Assembly (NCBI GenBank): GCA_025667525.1
Contig: CM046877.1
Coordinates: 294,000,364-294,064,363, forward strand
DNA length: 64,000 nt
Reading direction: 5' to 3'
From: Glebionis coronaria
Lineage: Eukaryota > Streptophyta > Magnoliopsida > Asterales > Asteraceae
Shown here: piece by piece, positions 1 to 11,000 of the stretch
Position numbering within the stretch: position 1 is the stretch's first letter
Layout: every line of letters starts with the position of its first letter
Notes under the pieces: model-generated
Told to the model about the DNA's origin: nothing
What the model saw: the letters and a program-made list of their open reading frames with translations, nothing else
Databases searched by the model: none
Translations under genes and position numbers: made by a program

Positions 1-588
1 AAGCTAACATTCCGAGTGAAGAGTTTATTCCGGATTAGTGACATATTCCGGATAAAGGATTTATTCCGGATGAAGGTTTTGTTTGAATATTCCGAATGAG
101 TGTTTTGATTGATTATTCCGAACGAAGAAGAATTATTCCGGGTGAAGGTGACATTCCGAACGAGTAATTATTCCGAGTGAGGTATTTTTAGTTTAGTTTC
201 TGTTTTTAATTTTTAATTTTTAAGCTTTACCTTTCCCGCCTTTTTACTTAGTTGCACTTTAAGTTTACTTGCCTTAGATTTATTATAGCTTTGCGTTAGT
301 TTATGTTTAAGTTGCGTTTTAAGTTTGCCTTAGATAGATTTAAGTTTGCATTGTTTACTCTTAGTGCCTTTTAGTTTTCGTCACGCTTTTAAATACTTGC
401 CATTTATTTTAAATTAGAGTTAGATTTATTTTACCGGCCATTTACTTTAAAGTTTTGCACTTTTTAATTACTACAACGAGACAACTATTTGTTTCACCAA
501 AGAACGACTGAGTCGCATAGTTAACCAGGATCAATTCGATTAGACCAGAACAACGAACTTTTTAACTAAGTAAAACATCTAGTTATCA
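1..588 (+). repeat. Ath1 5' LTR, 3' portion
   Basis: Ends in AGTTATCA immediately before the primer site and matches the end of the 3' LTR (about 7460-8048), with one single-base indel near 130 and scattered substitutions. The first 180 bases are part of the TTCCG-type repeat array described for the 3' LTR. The rest of this LTR lies left of the window. Confidence 0.92.
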
Positions 589-590
589 AA

Positions 591-605
591 TGGCGCCGCT
601 GCCGG
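591..605 (+). other. Ath1 primer binding site (tRNA-Asp type)
   Basis: TGGCGCCGCTGCCGG starts two bases after the LTR end. It matches the 3' end of plant tRNA-Asp (PBS TGGCGCCGTTGCCGG) except for one position that could still pair as a wobble. The same site, with the same 2-base gap, occurs on the other strand in Ath2. Confidence 0.85.
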
Positions 606-838
606 CTCTTTTCGTAAAGATTAACAGTTTTCTGTGAGAGACGCGTTGCTTTTTGGGATCCGTTCATTCGTGAGCGTTATTTTTCTTGCTAAAAAATTTC
701 CAAAAATCCATAAAAATTAAAAATTGTTAAAAAATCCATAAAAATTAAAAATTTCAAAAATCCAAAAAGATTTTATTTTTATTGTGTATATATATTCTCT
801 TTGTGTTTGGTATTGTTTTCTTTTGCCTTTGTAGGTGT
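606..838 (+). other. Ath1 untranslated leader
   Basis: This is the AT-rich leader between the primer site and gag. Its first ~110 bases align closely with the Ath2 leader (26270-26380, other strand), although the genes that follow are unrelated. That is the expected place for packaging and dimerisation signals. A pyrimidine-rich stretch ending in TTTGTAG (826-834) just before the ATG resembles a splice acceptor. Confidence 0.6.
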
Positions 839-3835
839 ATGTGTACTAGATCTTCTACTTATCAAGATCACGAGACTCCTGAAGATTTAAGTATGGCAGG
901 TGTGAACAACAACAATAATCCACCGCACCTCAACAATAATAACAACAATGTTCTTCCACAGCCCGATCTTCGGACAATGGAGGAGCTTTGTCAACCTACC
1001 ATGTTTGGACGAGGAGGACCGATTGCGCCGATGCAAATCACGGCTCCGGAGTTTTCGTTGAAGCATCACATGATCCAGCAAGTGCAAACAAATCCTTTTC
1101 GAGGAATGCCTGATGATGATGCCAACAAACACCTCGACAAATTCATTACAATCACCCAAAGCATGAAGTTTCCCTGTGCCACAATGGATGTTCTTCGCCT
1201 TCAACTCTTCCCACATACTTTATCACACCACGCCGAGAAATGGTTTGATCGTCTCCCGAAGAATTCAATTCATACTTGGGATGACATGACTCAACGCTTT
1301 TTGTCGCGCTACTTTCCACCATTCATGGTCACGAGCCTTCGCAATCAAATCAACGGTTTCATGCAAGAACCCGATGAATCTCTCTTTGATACTTGGGAAA
1401 GATATAATGTTTTGATTGATCGATGTCCAAACCACAACATGCTCCATGTGACCTTAATTGATACTTTCTACAGTGTTTTGACTTTTCGTGATCGTGATAC
1501 GATTAATGTAGCCGCCGGTGGCACATTTATGAAAAGGAGACCCGAGGAGTGTAGAGAGCTTATTGAAAACATGACTACTCACCACAAAAACTGGGATTCC
1601 TCCGCTTCTTCAAGGAACAACCCGAGAGTCAATGTTTCTTCTACTTCAGCAAACCCTGATATGACCGAATTCACCCGCATGATGGCCGAAATGAACATAA
1701 ATATCTTGCTTTTCGCTACAAACCAACAACAAGTTAAAGCGGTAGCTAATCATTGTGAAACATGCGGCGGTCCTCACTCATACACTGATTGTCCTTCTAC
1801 TCAAGGAAATCCGGAAAATGTGTATGCGGCTTATGGTAATTACTCACCGGAAAATTACCAAGCTCGACCTCAAGGGGATAGAAATTTGCTGAGTTACCGG
1901 TCCAACAACTACCTTTCACCCGATTTTTCTCCTTAAAACCAAAACCTCAACAACAACTACAATAGAAGCAACCAAATCCCACCTAGAGCTTCTAATCCTT
2001 ATCACCCACCCGCTCAACAAGCCCCACCCATCAACCAAGATGTTGAAGCCATAATGAGAACCCAAGGAGAGCAAATCAAGAATCTACAGAGCCAAATTAT
2101 CAATTTGAAAGGAGATATCACCAAGCAAGGGAGTGACATTAGATCCGAGCTTCAAGATAATATCCAATCCTCCTTCAGCAATCAAACGAATGATTTGAAG
2201 AATATGCTGGCTAGTTTCTTGCCCACCGCTCAACCCTCTACTTCGAGTTCTCTACCTTCAAACACCGTCACCAATCCGCGAGCAAATGTGAGTGCTATTA
2301 CTACCCGTAGTGGAGTTACTTTAGTAGGACCACCTATCCCGCCCCCATCATCTACACCTCCTCCACCACCATTTATCCCAACTCATCCCACACCTAGTAT
2401 TAGTACACCATTACCGTCTCCGCCTCGTCGTGAAGAAGTACCCAAGACGAATCCTCCACCAACCCCACCTTCAACATCTCAACCTTTAACTGCTACACCT
2501 ACACCTTCCACCTATAAACCCAAGATTCCTTATCCATCTCGCTTAGGCAAGGCCAAAATGCACACCAAGGATGACATTCAAGTGTCAAACTATTTGAAGA
2601 AAGTTTCGGAAATGACCGTCACTTTTCCCCTTGTCGAAGCTCTAGCACAAATGCCGAAATTTGTTAAGATGTTTAAGGAATTGCTTAGCGAAAAGGAGAA
2701 GATGGCCGAGTTTGTTAATACTCGATTGAATGAAAATTGTTCTGCCGTCCTTCTTAAAGAACTTCCGGAGAAACTTGGAGATCCCGGTCGTTTTGTGCTT
2801 CCTTGCACTTTTAACCAAACCGACAAATTTACTGCCTTAGCCGATCTCGGGGCAAGTATAAATTTGATGCCTTTAAGTGTTTGTAAAAAGTTATCATTGG
2901 CCGACCTTACTCCAACAAAGATGACTCTTGAGATTGCAAATCGCACTCTCGCTTACCCCGTTGGTATAGCCGAAGATGTGTTCATTAAAGTTGGCACCTT
3001 CACTTTTCCGGTCGACTTTGTTGTTGTTGATTATGAAACGGACCATCGTATTCCTTTAATACTTGGTCGGCCATTCTTGAGAACCGGAAGAGCTTTAGTT
3101 GATGTTGCCGAAGGTGAATTAATTTTAAGAGTCGGGGATGATGCACAAGTGTTTGAAATGGGGAAGCTTACAAGAAAATCCTTTGGAGGACGAGAATCAG
3201 CGAATATGATTAATGTGCTCGATGATTTTGTCATCTACAACAATCCTCTATTCGAGTCTTGCAATGCTAATCCACTTTTTCAAGATGATGTGGATGATTC
3301 TCTATCCAATTTGGAACCTTCACCCATATATGATTCTCCACCGATCTTTGATGCTTATGATGATGATTCTAGCTTCAATGGAGATGATTATGATGACTTT
3401 ACTTCCGATTATCCCGACATGCCCACTTATGATGATTTTGATGAGGCTGATACTCTTTCGAGTGATTCTTCTCATGATGAAGATCCTCCGCCAACCATGC
3501 TTAATCCTACTTTGGATGACTACTCATTCGAGGAAGACTTCTCTACTTTTCTCAATACTTACTTCCCTCATGAGAGTGATGCTCCTCCTTTAGATTTTGA
3601 TGATTATGGTCTTGATCCTACTTCGGATTTGAAGAAAATTATTTCAAAGGAGAAGAAACCGGCCGACACCAACATCTACAACACGTATGATTTAACACCT
3701 CTTTGTCCACCTTCTAAGGACAAGGTTGTGCCTTTTCTTCGCGGATCATCTTCAAATTCTGTTGAGCCTGAGTGCTATTTTCCCCTAAAGGAAAAGGTGT
3801 TCGACCCCGGTATCGATATTCTTCATCCATCTTAG
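839..3835 (+). pseudogene. Ath1 gag-protease polyprotein with one in-frame stop
   Basis: The frame starts at ATG 839 (MCTRSS) and is open to 3835 except for a TAA at 1934-1936 in a run of CAA codons, so one frame of about 1000 codons is broken once. The N-terminal part is a retrotransposon gag domain (capsid), followed by a C-x2-C-x3-H-x4-C knuckle (CETCGGPHSYTDC, about 1755-1793) that should bind nucleic acid. A proline-rich linker (about 2320-2520) precedes a retropepsin-like domain with DLGAS at about 2842, FPVDFV and ILGRPFL motifs. DLGAS instead of D(S/T)GA is usual in Athila-type proteins as I recall them. The C-terminal third is very acidic and ends near a KVFDPGI motif (about 3800). 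No polymerase follows. The stop may be inactivating or may be suppressed. Confidence 0.85.
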
Positions 3836-4056
3836 TATCCATCTGATGAAATAAAAGGAAAAATCTTAGGAACCTTTGAAGATATGCTTGCACCACTTCA
3901 CCCTTGCTTCCACCGTGCTCCATCTTTGCTTAAGGGAACCTTGCCTACTCTTCTTTGGCTTGCCTTGTTCGCCTTAAGTTTGTGCTACTTGATGGACGAA
4001 AACTATGTCTTTGATCCCGGTGGATGTGTTTCATGCTTCTTCCTATGTTAATCAAG

Positions 4057-4115
4057 GTCGAGTCAGGCTCACGACTCGGTTAACAAAAATCAAGCGCTTC
4101 TTGGGAGGCAACCCA
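4057..4115 (+). other. Conserved Athila post-ORF motif
   Basis: A block reading GTCGAG...ACTCGGTTAACAAAAA...GCGCTTCTTGGGAGGCAACCCA. Counterparts sit at 24478-24535 (minus strand, Ath2) and 47136-47190 (Ath3), always just after the last coding frame. I recognise GGGAGGCAACCC as a recurrent Athila sequence; its function is unknown to me. Confidence 0.7.
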
Positions 4116-6037
4116 TGTATCTATCTTTTAGCTTTCTTGATCCTAAGTGTAGGGGAGACCCGTTGGTGTTTGCTATTTCCTCTCTTCTCATATTCAGGGA
4201 TTCGAGCTTTCAATGATCCACTCTTGATGATTTTTGACGACCCGTGATTCCGTCTTCCCGTCTTCCCGGTTTTATCCTAAACTCTTTTCGATTCACTATT
4301 TTATATTTCTCAATATTAAAATAGGAATCTCGTTAGTTGTCTTTTCCTTAGCGAGATTTAAACAAAGTGCACAATGTCCTATGTGTAGGGGAGTTTACTC
4401 CCACATGCTTAAACGTTGAGGACAATGTTTATATTAAGTGTAGGGGGGACTTCTATCAAAGTTAAGTGGTCTTTTCCTTGTACATTTTTCAAAATTTTTG
4501 ATCTATTTTGGCCCATTAGTTTTTCCCTTTGTATAGTTATTTTCTTTCTTTACTAGAATAAATTTTTAATAAAGTGGTTTTAGTTTTCAAATGTTGTGAA
4601 TCTTTTGACTCAACCCGAGTTTACTTATCTAAGTTTACTCTAGCTAGTATCCTTAACGTGTTTAAGTCAAGTTTTGCTAGGCTTTTATATAGGGAGCTAT
4701 AAAACGCGAAAGTCTTAACTCTCCCGGGTTAAGAACAAGAACTTTTTGCAAGTTCCTATAATTGATCCTAGAGAGTCGTTTATCAAGGGAACTTTAAAAA
4801 GCGATTTCTAAAACTTGAAAGAGTCTAAGAACTTGCAAGATCCTATAGGCGACTCGAAAACCCAAAACTTTGATTTAATAGGCTAAGCATCCACGAGTCT
4901 CATTCCTTGAGATTTTAAATTGTGGAGAACGAGAGATGATAGAGTCAATTATAAGTTTGGTATTCATTCGTGAATTTATGTGAGTTAATTATAAGCCTAT
5001 TCTCCCATCGCTTGCTAATAAATTTATCTGTAATAAATAAGGTTGTACGATTTGAAAAGTTACTTAGCTTCTAGCCCAAGATCGTTTAAAAGTTGATCGG
5101 TATGGATTAGAGTTCATAGCAAAGGCATAACTTATTGAAGCGGGATACGAAGATTGGCGAGTCCGAAAAGGCCCTAACAAGGCATGAGGGCTACATTTTG
5201 TTGCTAAAGATCCCAAGTGATGTGAAGAATCATTTATCGAAAATCAATATGAAGTATCGAGACACACGACGAAAAGCAAATACTCCCCAAAAGATCATGG
5301 AGAAGTCTATCCTAAAAGGCCCTAACAAGGTATGAGGATAAATAGATCCAAGTACAAAAAGGAGGCGGATCGTTGTATATCAAAGTCCAAAATAAAGATT
5401 GGAGAAAAATGAAGAAGTCGTGGTCCGTATATGAAGAATCTCTCAAAATTTTAAGTGAAGAAATTCCTATTATGAAGAGATGGCCATTATTTCATGAACG
5501 TCTCTCAAGATTTGAAGTATGAAGTCGCTGCCAAATATCGGTCCGAGAAAGGTCTCAAATCGCGAAGCGAGTTATGCCAAGATATGAACTTTTTAAGGTC
5601 CCGAGAAGCAGTTTTAAAAGATTTTTTCCTTTAGCTAACTATTGATTAAATCGTCCCACTTTATTTTCAGCCTTAATAACTATTGAAATAAGTCAACAAT
5701 GCATCCTCGTGATCATTCAAGACAACAATAAAATATAAGCGATACACCTAGGAATAAGGGAGTCTAAGTGAATAATTGGCCCACATGAGGGTTCGTGTTA
5801 GTTTGCTAACTTATAATAACAATGATCTCGTTTTTAAGCTTGGTTTGGAGAAAGTGAAAACTTGAGGATGATGATCATTCATGACATTTCCAAAACCCGA
5901 AGGTATGTTTTTGATTTCTTTACTTTGAATGTTTATAATTACTATCTCTTTAATAAAGGCCAATATGGATTGATTATGATGAAAAGTGTAATCGTGCTTT
6001 GTAACTAATGTATTGCATGAGGACATTGCAATGGTCA

Positions 6038-6050
6038 AGTGTAGGGGATT
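6038..6050 (+). other. Ath1 polypurine tract
   Basis: AGTGTAGGGGATT lies directly before the LTR start TGATAGG and is the likely plus-strand primer. The same core GTGTAGGGG occurs three more times inside the 3' region (about 4147, 4383 and 4438). Confidence 0.8.
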
Positions 6051-6505
6051 TGATAGGTGTGTAAACACCCATCCTTTTTACCACTTAATTACAATAATAA
6101 CCAAGCCAAAACGTGTATTTTATGTCGTAAATCTCGGAATTATGCGTGGTTTGTGTTTTTGTTGTGATTTAGGACGAAAATGTGAAAAGGGGAGAAAACA
6201 CGGGCATTCACGGGCTTTTATCGAAGAAAAAGACGAAAGACGAAGTCAAGAAATCAAGAGTGCGAAAAGAACGGAAGTCCAAGACCAATTCTGAAGATTT
6301 ATCGAAGAAAAAGTCAAAAGACGGAAGTTTACTAAAAGCCGAAGAACTCAAGTCTAATTTATTGAAGAATTATAAGACGAGTTTAAAGAAATCCCGAGAC
6401 AAAGTCGTTAAAGTCAAAGAATTAAGAAGATTAAGGACTTAATGACGCAATTAAAGAAAGAAGAAAGAGGGGAGGAAGCTTCCTAAGCACCTCCTAATCC
6501 TCCCC

Positions 6506-6513
6506 TATAAATA
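6506..6513 (+). promoter_or_regulatory. Ath1 LTR TATA box
   Basis: TATAAATA preceded by CCTAATCCTCCCC and followed by GATTAGG, so the box sits in the loop of a CCTAATC/GATTAGG inverted repeat. The Ath2 LTRs have the same arrangement around TATATATA. It is the likely core promoter of the element. Confidence 0.65.
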
Positions 6514-6971
6514 GATTAGGATTTCATTTCATTTTCTCTTGTTGGCTAAAGTGACACTAGTTCTTCCATTTTCATTTCCTTGCACATTTAATTACATGTC
6601 ATTTACTTAATTGTCAAATTTAAATACTTGTCTTGCACCTTAAATACATTTATTTTCAAGTAAGTTTCCTTTTAATTCTTGTCAATCTTTATTTTTATTG
6701 TTTCATCTCTTATCTACCTTTCTTTAATCTTTAATCTTTATGTTTATGTTCATGTTTATGTTTTTGAGTTTTTATTAAATTGATTAAAGTGGGTTTTGAT
6801 TATTTTGATTAGTTTTGTTAGTTTGATTGATTTTGATTGTTTGTTTATGATTAGTAGATGTTTATTGATTAGTTTGATTTAATCTTGTGGTTGATTTTGA
6901 TTAGTTTTGGTTAGATTCGTATTATTTTTGTTCTTCCTTGTTCTTAGCTGTTCGTCTGTTTCCCAGGTACA

Positions 6972-7645
6972 TTCCAGATCAACAAGTTCATTCGAAATAA
7001 CTGATTGTTGTGATTGTTCCTATCCAAGTTAATATTCCGGATCAGACAAATTCTTCCGAATCAAAGATTGTTCATTCGGAACATTCCAGATTCCGGATCA
7101 AGAAGGTGTTCATCCGGAATAACTTGTATTCCGAATCAAGGTCTTCATTCGGAAGATTCAACATTCCGGATTAGCTGTTCATTCGGAACATCCAAGTTAT
7201 TCCGAACGAAGGAGTTCATTCGTATTTATTCCGGATCAGTGAAGAAGTGGTTCATTCGGAATATATTCCGAACCAAGAGGATATTCCGGATCAGTGGTTT
7301 TTTATTCGGAATAATTTATTATTCCGAGTGAAGGAGCTCATTCGGAACATTCCGAACCAAGAAGAAGTTCCGAATCAGTGAAGTTCCGAATCAAGGCTGT
7401 TCATTCGGAATCTATTCCGAATCAGGGGAGTTCATTCGGAACATCAAATATTCCGAATCAAGGTAACATTCCGAGTGAAGAGTTTATTCCGGATTAGTGA
7501 CATATTCCGGATAAAGGATTTATTCCGGATGAAGGTTTTGTTTGAATATTCCGAATGAGTGTTTTGATTTGATTATTCCGAACGAAGAAGAATTATTCCT
7601 GGTGAAGGTGACATTCCGAACGAGTAATTATTCCGAGTGAGGTAT
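6972..7645 (+). repeat. TTCCG/CGGAA degenerate repeat array in the Ath1 LTR
   Basis: Dozens of short units alternate TTCCGAATCA or TTCCGGATCA with their complements (ATTCGGAAC, ATCCGGAAT), separated by 10-25 bases. Adjacent units can pair as hairpins. The array continues in the 5' LTR fragment (1-180). Ath2 LTRs carry a more regular version. Confidence 0.8.
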
Positions 7646-8048
7646 TTTTAGTTTAGTTTCTGTTTTTAATTTTTAATTTTCAAGCTTTACTTTTCCCGCC
7701 TTTTTACTTAGTTGCACTTTAAATTTACTTGCCTTAGATTTATTTTAGCTTTGCGTTAGTTTAAGTTTTAGTTGCGTTTTAAGTTTGCCTTAGATAGATT
7801 TAAGTTTGCGTTGTTTACTCTTAGTGCCTTTTAATTTTCGTCACGCTTTTAAATACTTGCCATTTATTTTAAATTAGAGTTAGATTTATTTTACCGGCCA
7901 TTTACTTTAAAGTTTTGCACTTTTTAATTACTACAACGACACAACTATTTGTTTCACCAAAGAACGACTGAGTCGCATAGTTAACCAGGATCAATTCGAT
8001 TAGACCAGAACAACGAACTTTTTAACTAAGTAAAACATCTAGTTATCA

Positions 8049-11000
8049 TGTTTACGTAGAGTAGTGGATTCTAACGCACTTAGTTTCTTAAGTGGTTGGT
8101 TAGTGGATTGGTTCAAATTTCTTGTGGGTTCACTAGTACTAGTGGGCACACGAATAGGCTTCCTAGTTCTAGTATTCATGTCATTATAATTAAGAGCACA
8201 AGCATCATGATTGAAAGTACGAACACATTTGCCACATTCAACACAAACAAATTCAACATTCGAGGTCTTAGCCTTTAAACTGTCATTACATGCAGTTACA
8301 GACGTTTTATTCTTAGAAAACATAAAAATCCTACGGTGGTCTTCTACTTCCAACTTCTTTCCTTGACTATTGTTAGGCATGACCTTATCTTGCATTCTAT
8401 TGCTCTTAAGCTGTGGTCCGCTAACGCTAGTAGTGGGGATTACTCCTGTAGAAGAAGACACACGTTGATTAGTTTTCCTAATATTCTCAGGTAACCGCGA
8501 TGTTCCAGTTTGAGTGGGCTTAGTGTTCATCATATACATTCCAGGTGCTATCACATTGCTACTCTTATCATTTTCTATCTTAGGCGAAGTCTGTGGGGAT
8601 TGTCCCAAAATAGATGATTTGGGGCATTTAACCGCATTCGGTTGAGGAACCGCGGATGGTTTACCCAAAACAGACTTTCCTTTCATTTTCTCAATGAGTT
8701 TCTGTAACTCACTTATGGCTATGTCCCTTTCTTTTAGCTGAGCTTTCAAATCATTTATTTCGAAATCTTTTTCATTTAGTAGACGAAACGAAGAAGCTGA
8801 CATTTCTTGACACTTTTTATGATTATGAGTTTTTTCACCATTTTGTAAAGCAAGTTCAAGAGAAATGGAGTGTTTCTTAAGTTGAGAAAAACTTTTCGAA
8901 AGTTTGTTATATGACTGAATTTGTTTTGAAAGCTCTACTTCAAGATTGCGACATTTCTCGTCTGATTCTGACACTAGACATGCTACATGACAATATTGAT
9001 CAAGATCGGTATACACACCAAGAATAGCATTCATATGGTCAGCATAAAAGTATTCCTTAGAAAGTCGATCAATTTCGTTAGAAAGTTGGTGTTCTTGTGT
9101 CTTTAATTTAATTTGAAGAAAGTCAACTTCATCTTCAAGAGATTTGACATAGCTTAAATCAGTTAACATTTCCTCAGTGAGAGCATTATAAAACATTTCC
9201 ACATTTTTTGAAAGATCATCAATTGTTGGAACAATGCATTGTTGAATGACGACTTCTACTTGTGGGTTAGGTTTAATATTCCAAATGGTATCCCTAGAAA
9301 CTTTTTCATAGTCGACGACACCTTTGTACATATTTAAAACCCCTTGTTTTATAAACTCAAATTGCTGAACACTTTTGCTTTTCTCATCCCATTTACGTTT
9401 TTCATCCGAAATTTGTTTTTCTAACAAAATTGATTGCTTTTTGAAACTCCTTTTTAAAGAAACTTTCTTTTGAGGTTCATCACTTGGTGGTGGAACACTA
9501 TTGTACATCTTTTGTTCTTTGGAAAGTTCTTTTTGAGGAACAAACTTAATATAATTATCAGAATCAGAAAGGTTTATTAAATCACTTAAGTTTGATCGAC
9601 TTTCTTCTTGTTGACGAATGATTTCGTCGCAGTCAGGGGAAAACATAAGAGCAAGATTATCAACATAACAACCGATATCATAAAGAGCAGGCTTGGTACT
9701 TTGAACTTTCTTGAGATATTCAGGCTTGACAAAACTCGTTTTCATATTTCTATTGAGCATATTCATAGTTTGAATAGACTGACCCGTTTTGTAAACAATG
9801 TTGTTTAACGTGTCGACTCTCTTTTCCAAAGAAAGAATTTTTTCAATATCCTTTTCTTCACAAGTTTTATAAAGCTCAGTTTGTTCTTTGTTAACCGACT
9901 CTAATTCAGTAATTTGGAGTTTATGTAGCAACAGTTGTTCTTCAAGGTCCAATATCTTTTGTTTTGACATATGAATTTTGTTTGTTACTTCAGAACAATA
10001 TTGTTCATTGAGCACCTTACGTTCATATACCAAACCATTAGCTATCGCAACCCGTCGATCAGCTTCTTTTACATAATCACACTCTTTAAGCCTGTCTATC
10101 TCCTTGGCTAAGGATGTGTTTGCTTGCTTCAAACGTTTATTAGCCTCTTTGTTTTCCTCAATTTCATGTTTTAAAGAATCAATAATAGACGCAAGCAAAT
10201 CACGGTCCTCATCCGAGTCAGTATCCTGAACAGCTTTTCCGTCATCATTACACATATGCTGTGAATCCGTAGAGATATTGCTATCCTCCGTGTCCATTAT
10301 ATATGTGTCATTGATGCTTTCGGGTTGCTCAGGATGACGTCGTTCATTAGCAAACACATTATAGTTATCATGTGATGGTACCTTTTCAAGTGGCTCAGAA
10401 TCATAGATGGGTCTAGAAGTATCATCAGTCTCTGGGATCACTTCTTGAATCTTTGCCATGTACACATAATGTGCCTCCAACTCTTGATCATCAGCTTCAT
10501 CATTAGTGTCATCACGCTAGTCAACTTCATCTGCTGTGAGTGGAATTCCTACTTCTTCTTTCTTACACAGCAGCATCTTTTCCTTGTGATATCCCGAATC
10601 CTTAACCCGTTTTGGCTTCTTCATTCCCTAGCCATGTGCCCAAATCTCTTGCAGTTGAAGCATTGAATCCCAGTCTTCTGCACCACTGGAGTGCCTACAG
10701 TATCTCTAGCCCCAACTTGATTCAGCATCCTCTGATTATCATACCTAGCATCACGATCATACCTAGGTGCATGATCAACTTCCTTATATCTAGCATTGGA
10801 TGATGATCTGAGGTTGTTGTTGGTAGGTTTGTAGATATTCTTATAAGTTGTGGTGAGTAAAGACATGAGTTCCTCAATCTTCTTGTCCCTTGAAGTTTGT
10901 TCATCATCACTGTCTCCATCTGACTCGGTGTCATACTTTGGAGGTGGAGTGGGGACAATTGCTTTTGCTTTGTGTTTAGCAGCAGCTAGAGGTTTGGTGG

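Larger units (their letters stand above)
3836..6050 (+). other. Ath1 long noncoding 3' region
   Basis: About 2.2 kb where an autonomous Athila element would carry pol and an env-like gene. I find no supported coding frame. It contains the conserved GGGAGGCAACCCA motif (about 4100), a stem-loop followed by a G-run (about 4415-4450), blocks at 4655-4800 and 4870-4945 that match Ath3 (47755-47900, 47965-48045), a duplicated AAAAGGCCCTAACAAGG (about 5168 and 5313), and several AAGTGTAGGGG tracts. Much of it also matches Ath2 on the other strand (22677-24540). Confidence 0.75.
1..8048 (+). mobile_element. Ath1: Athila-type gag-protease LTR retrotransposon, 5' LTR cut by window edge
   Basis: The last 588 bases of one LTR (1-588) recur at about 7460-8048 with only a few differences, which brackets an internal region with a tRNA-Asp-type primer site (591), a gag-protease frame (839-3835), a long noncoding 3' part and a polypurine tract just before 6051. 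No reverse transcriptase, RNase H or integrase is visible, so the element looks non-autonomous. It interrupts the Copia polyprotein of Cop1 at 8048/8049. The near-identity of the LTR segments suggests recent insertion. Athila assignment rests on the primer site, the DLGAS-type protease and the conserved TTGGGAGGCAACCCA motif. Confidence 0.88.
6051..8048 (+). repeat. Ath1 3' LTR
   Basis: Runs from TGATAGG to AGTTATCA, 1998 bp. The left part (6182-6442) holds charged K/E/R-rich open frames that are probably noncoding LTR. A TATA box lies at 6506, then a TTCCG-repeat array (about 6970-7645). The flank at 8049 is Copia coding sequence. Confidence 0.9.

Noticed and set aside
4005..4247. Possible small membrane protein after Ath1 gag
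   Set aside because: It overlaps the conserved nucleotide motif TTGGGAGGCAACCCA, whose counterparts in Ath2 and Ath3 are translated differently or interrupted; the conservation is at DNA level.
6013..6442. Lysine-rich open frames of 85-150 residues in the Ath1 and Ath2 LTRs (also 22262-22696 and 27793-28260)
   Set aside because: They span the polypurine tract and LTR border, use biased A-rich sequence, and the frame is not kept between Ath1 and Ath2.
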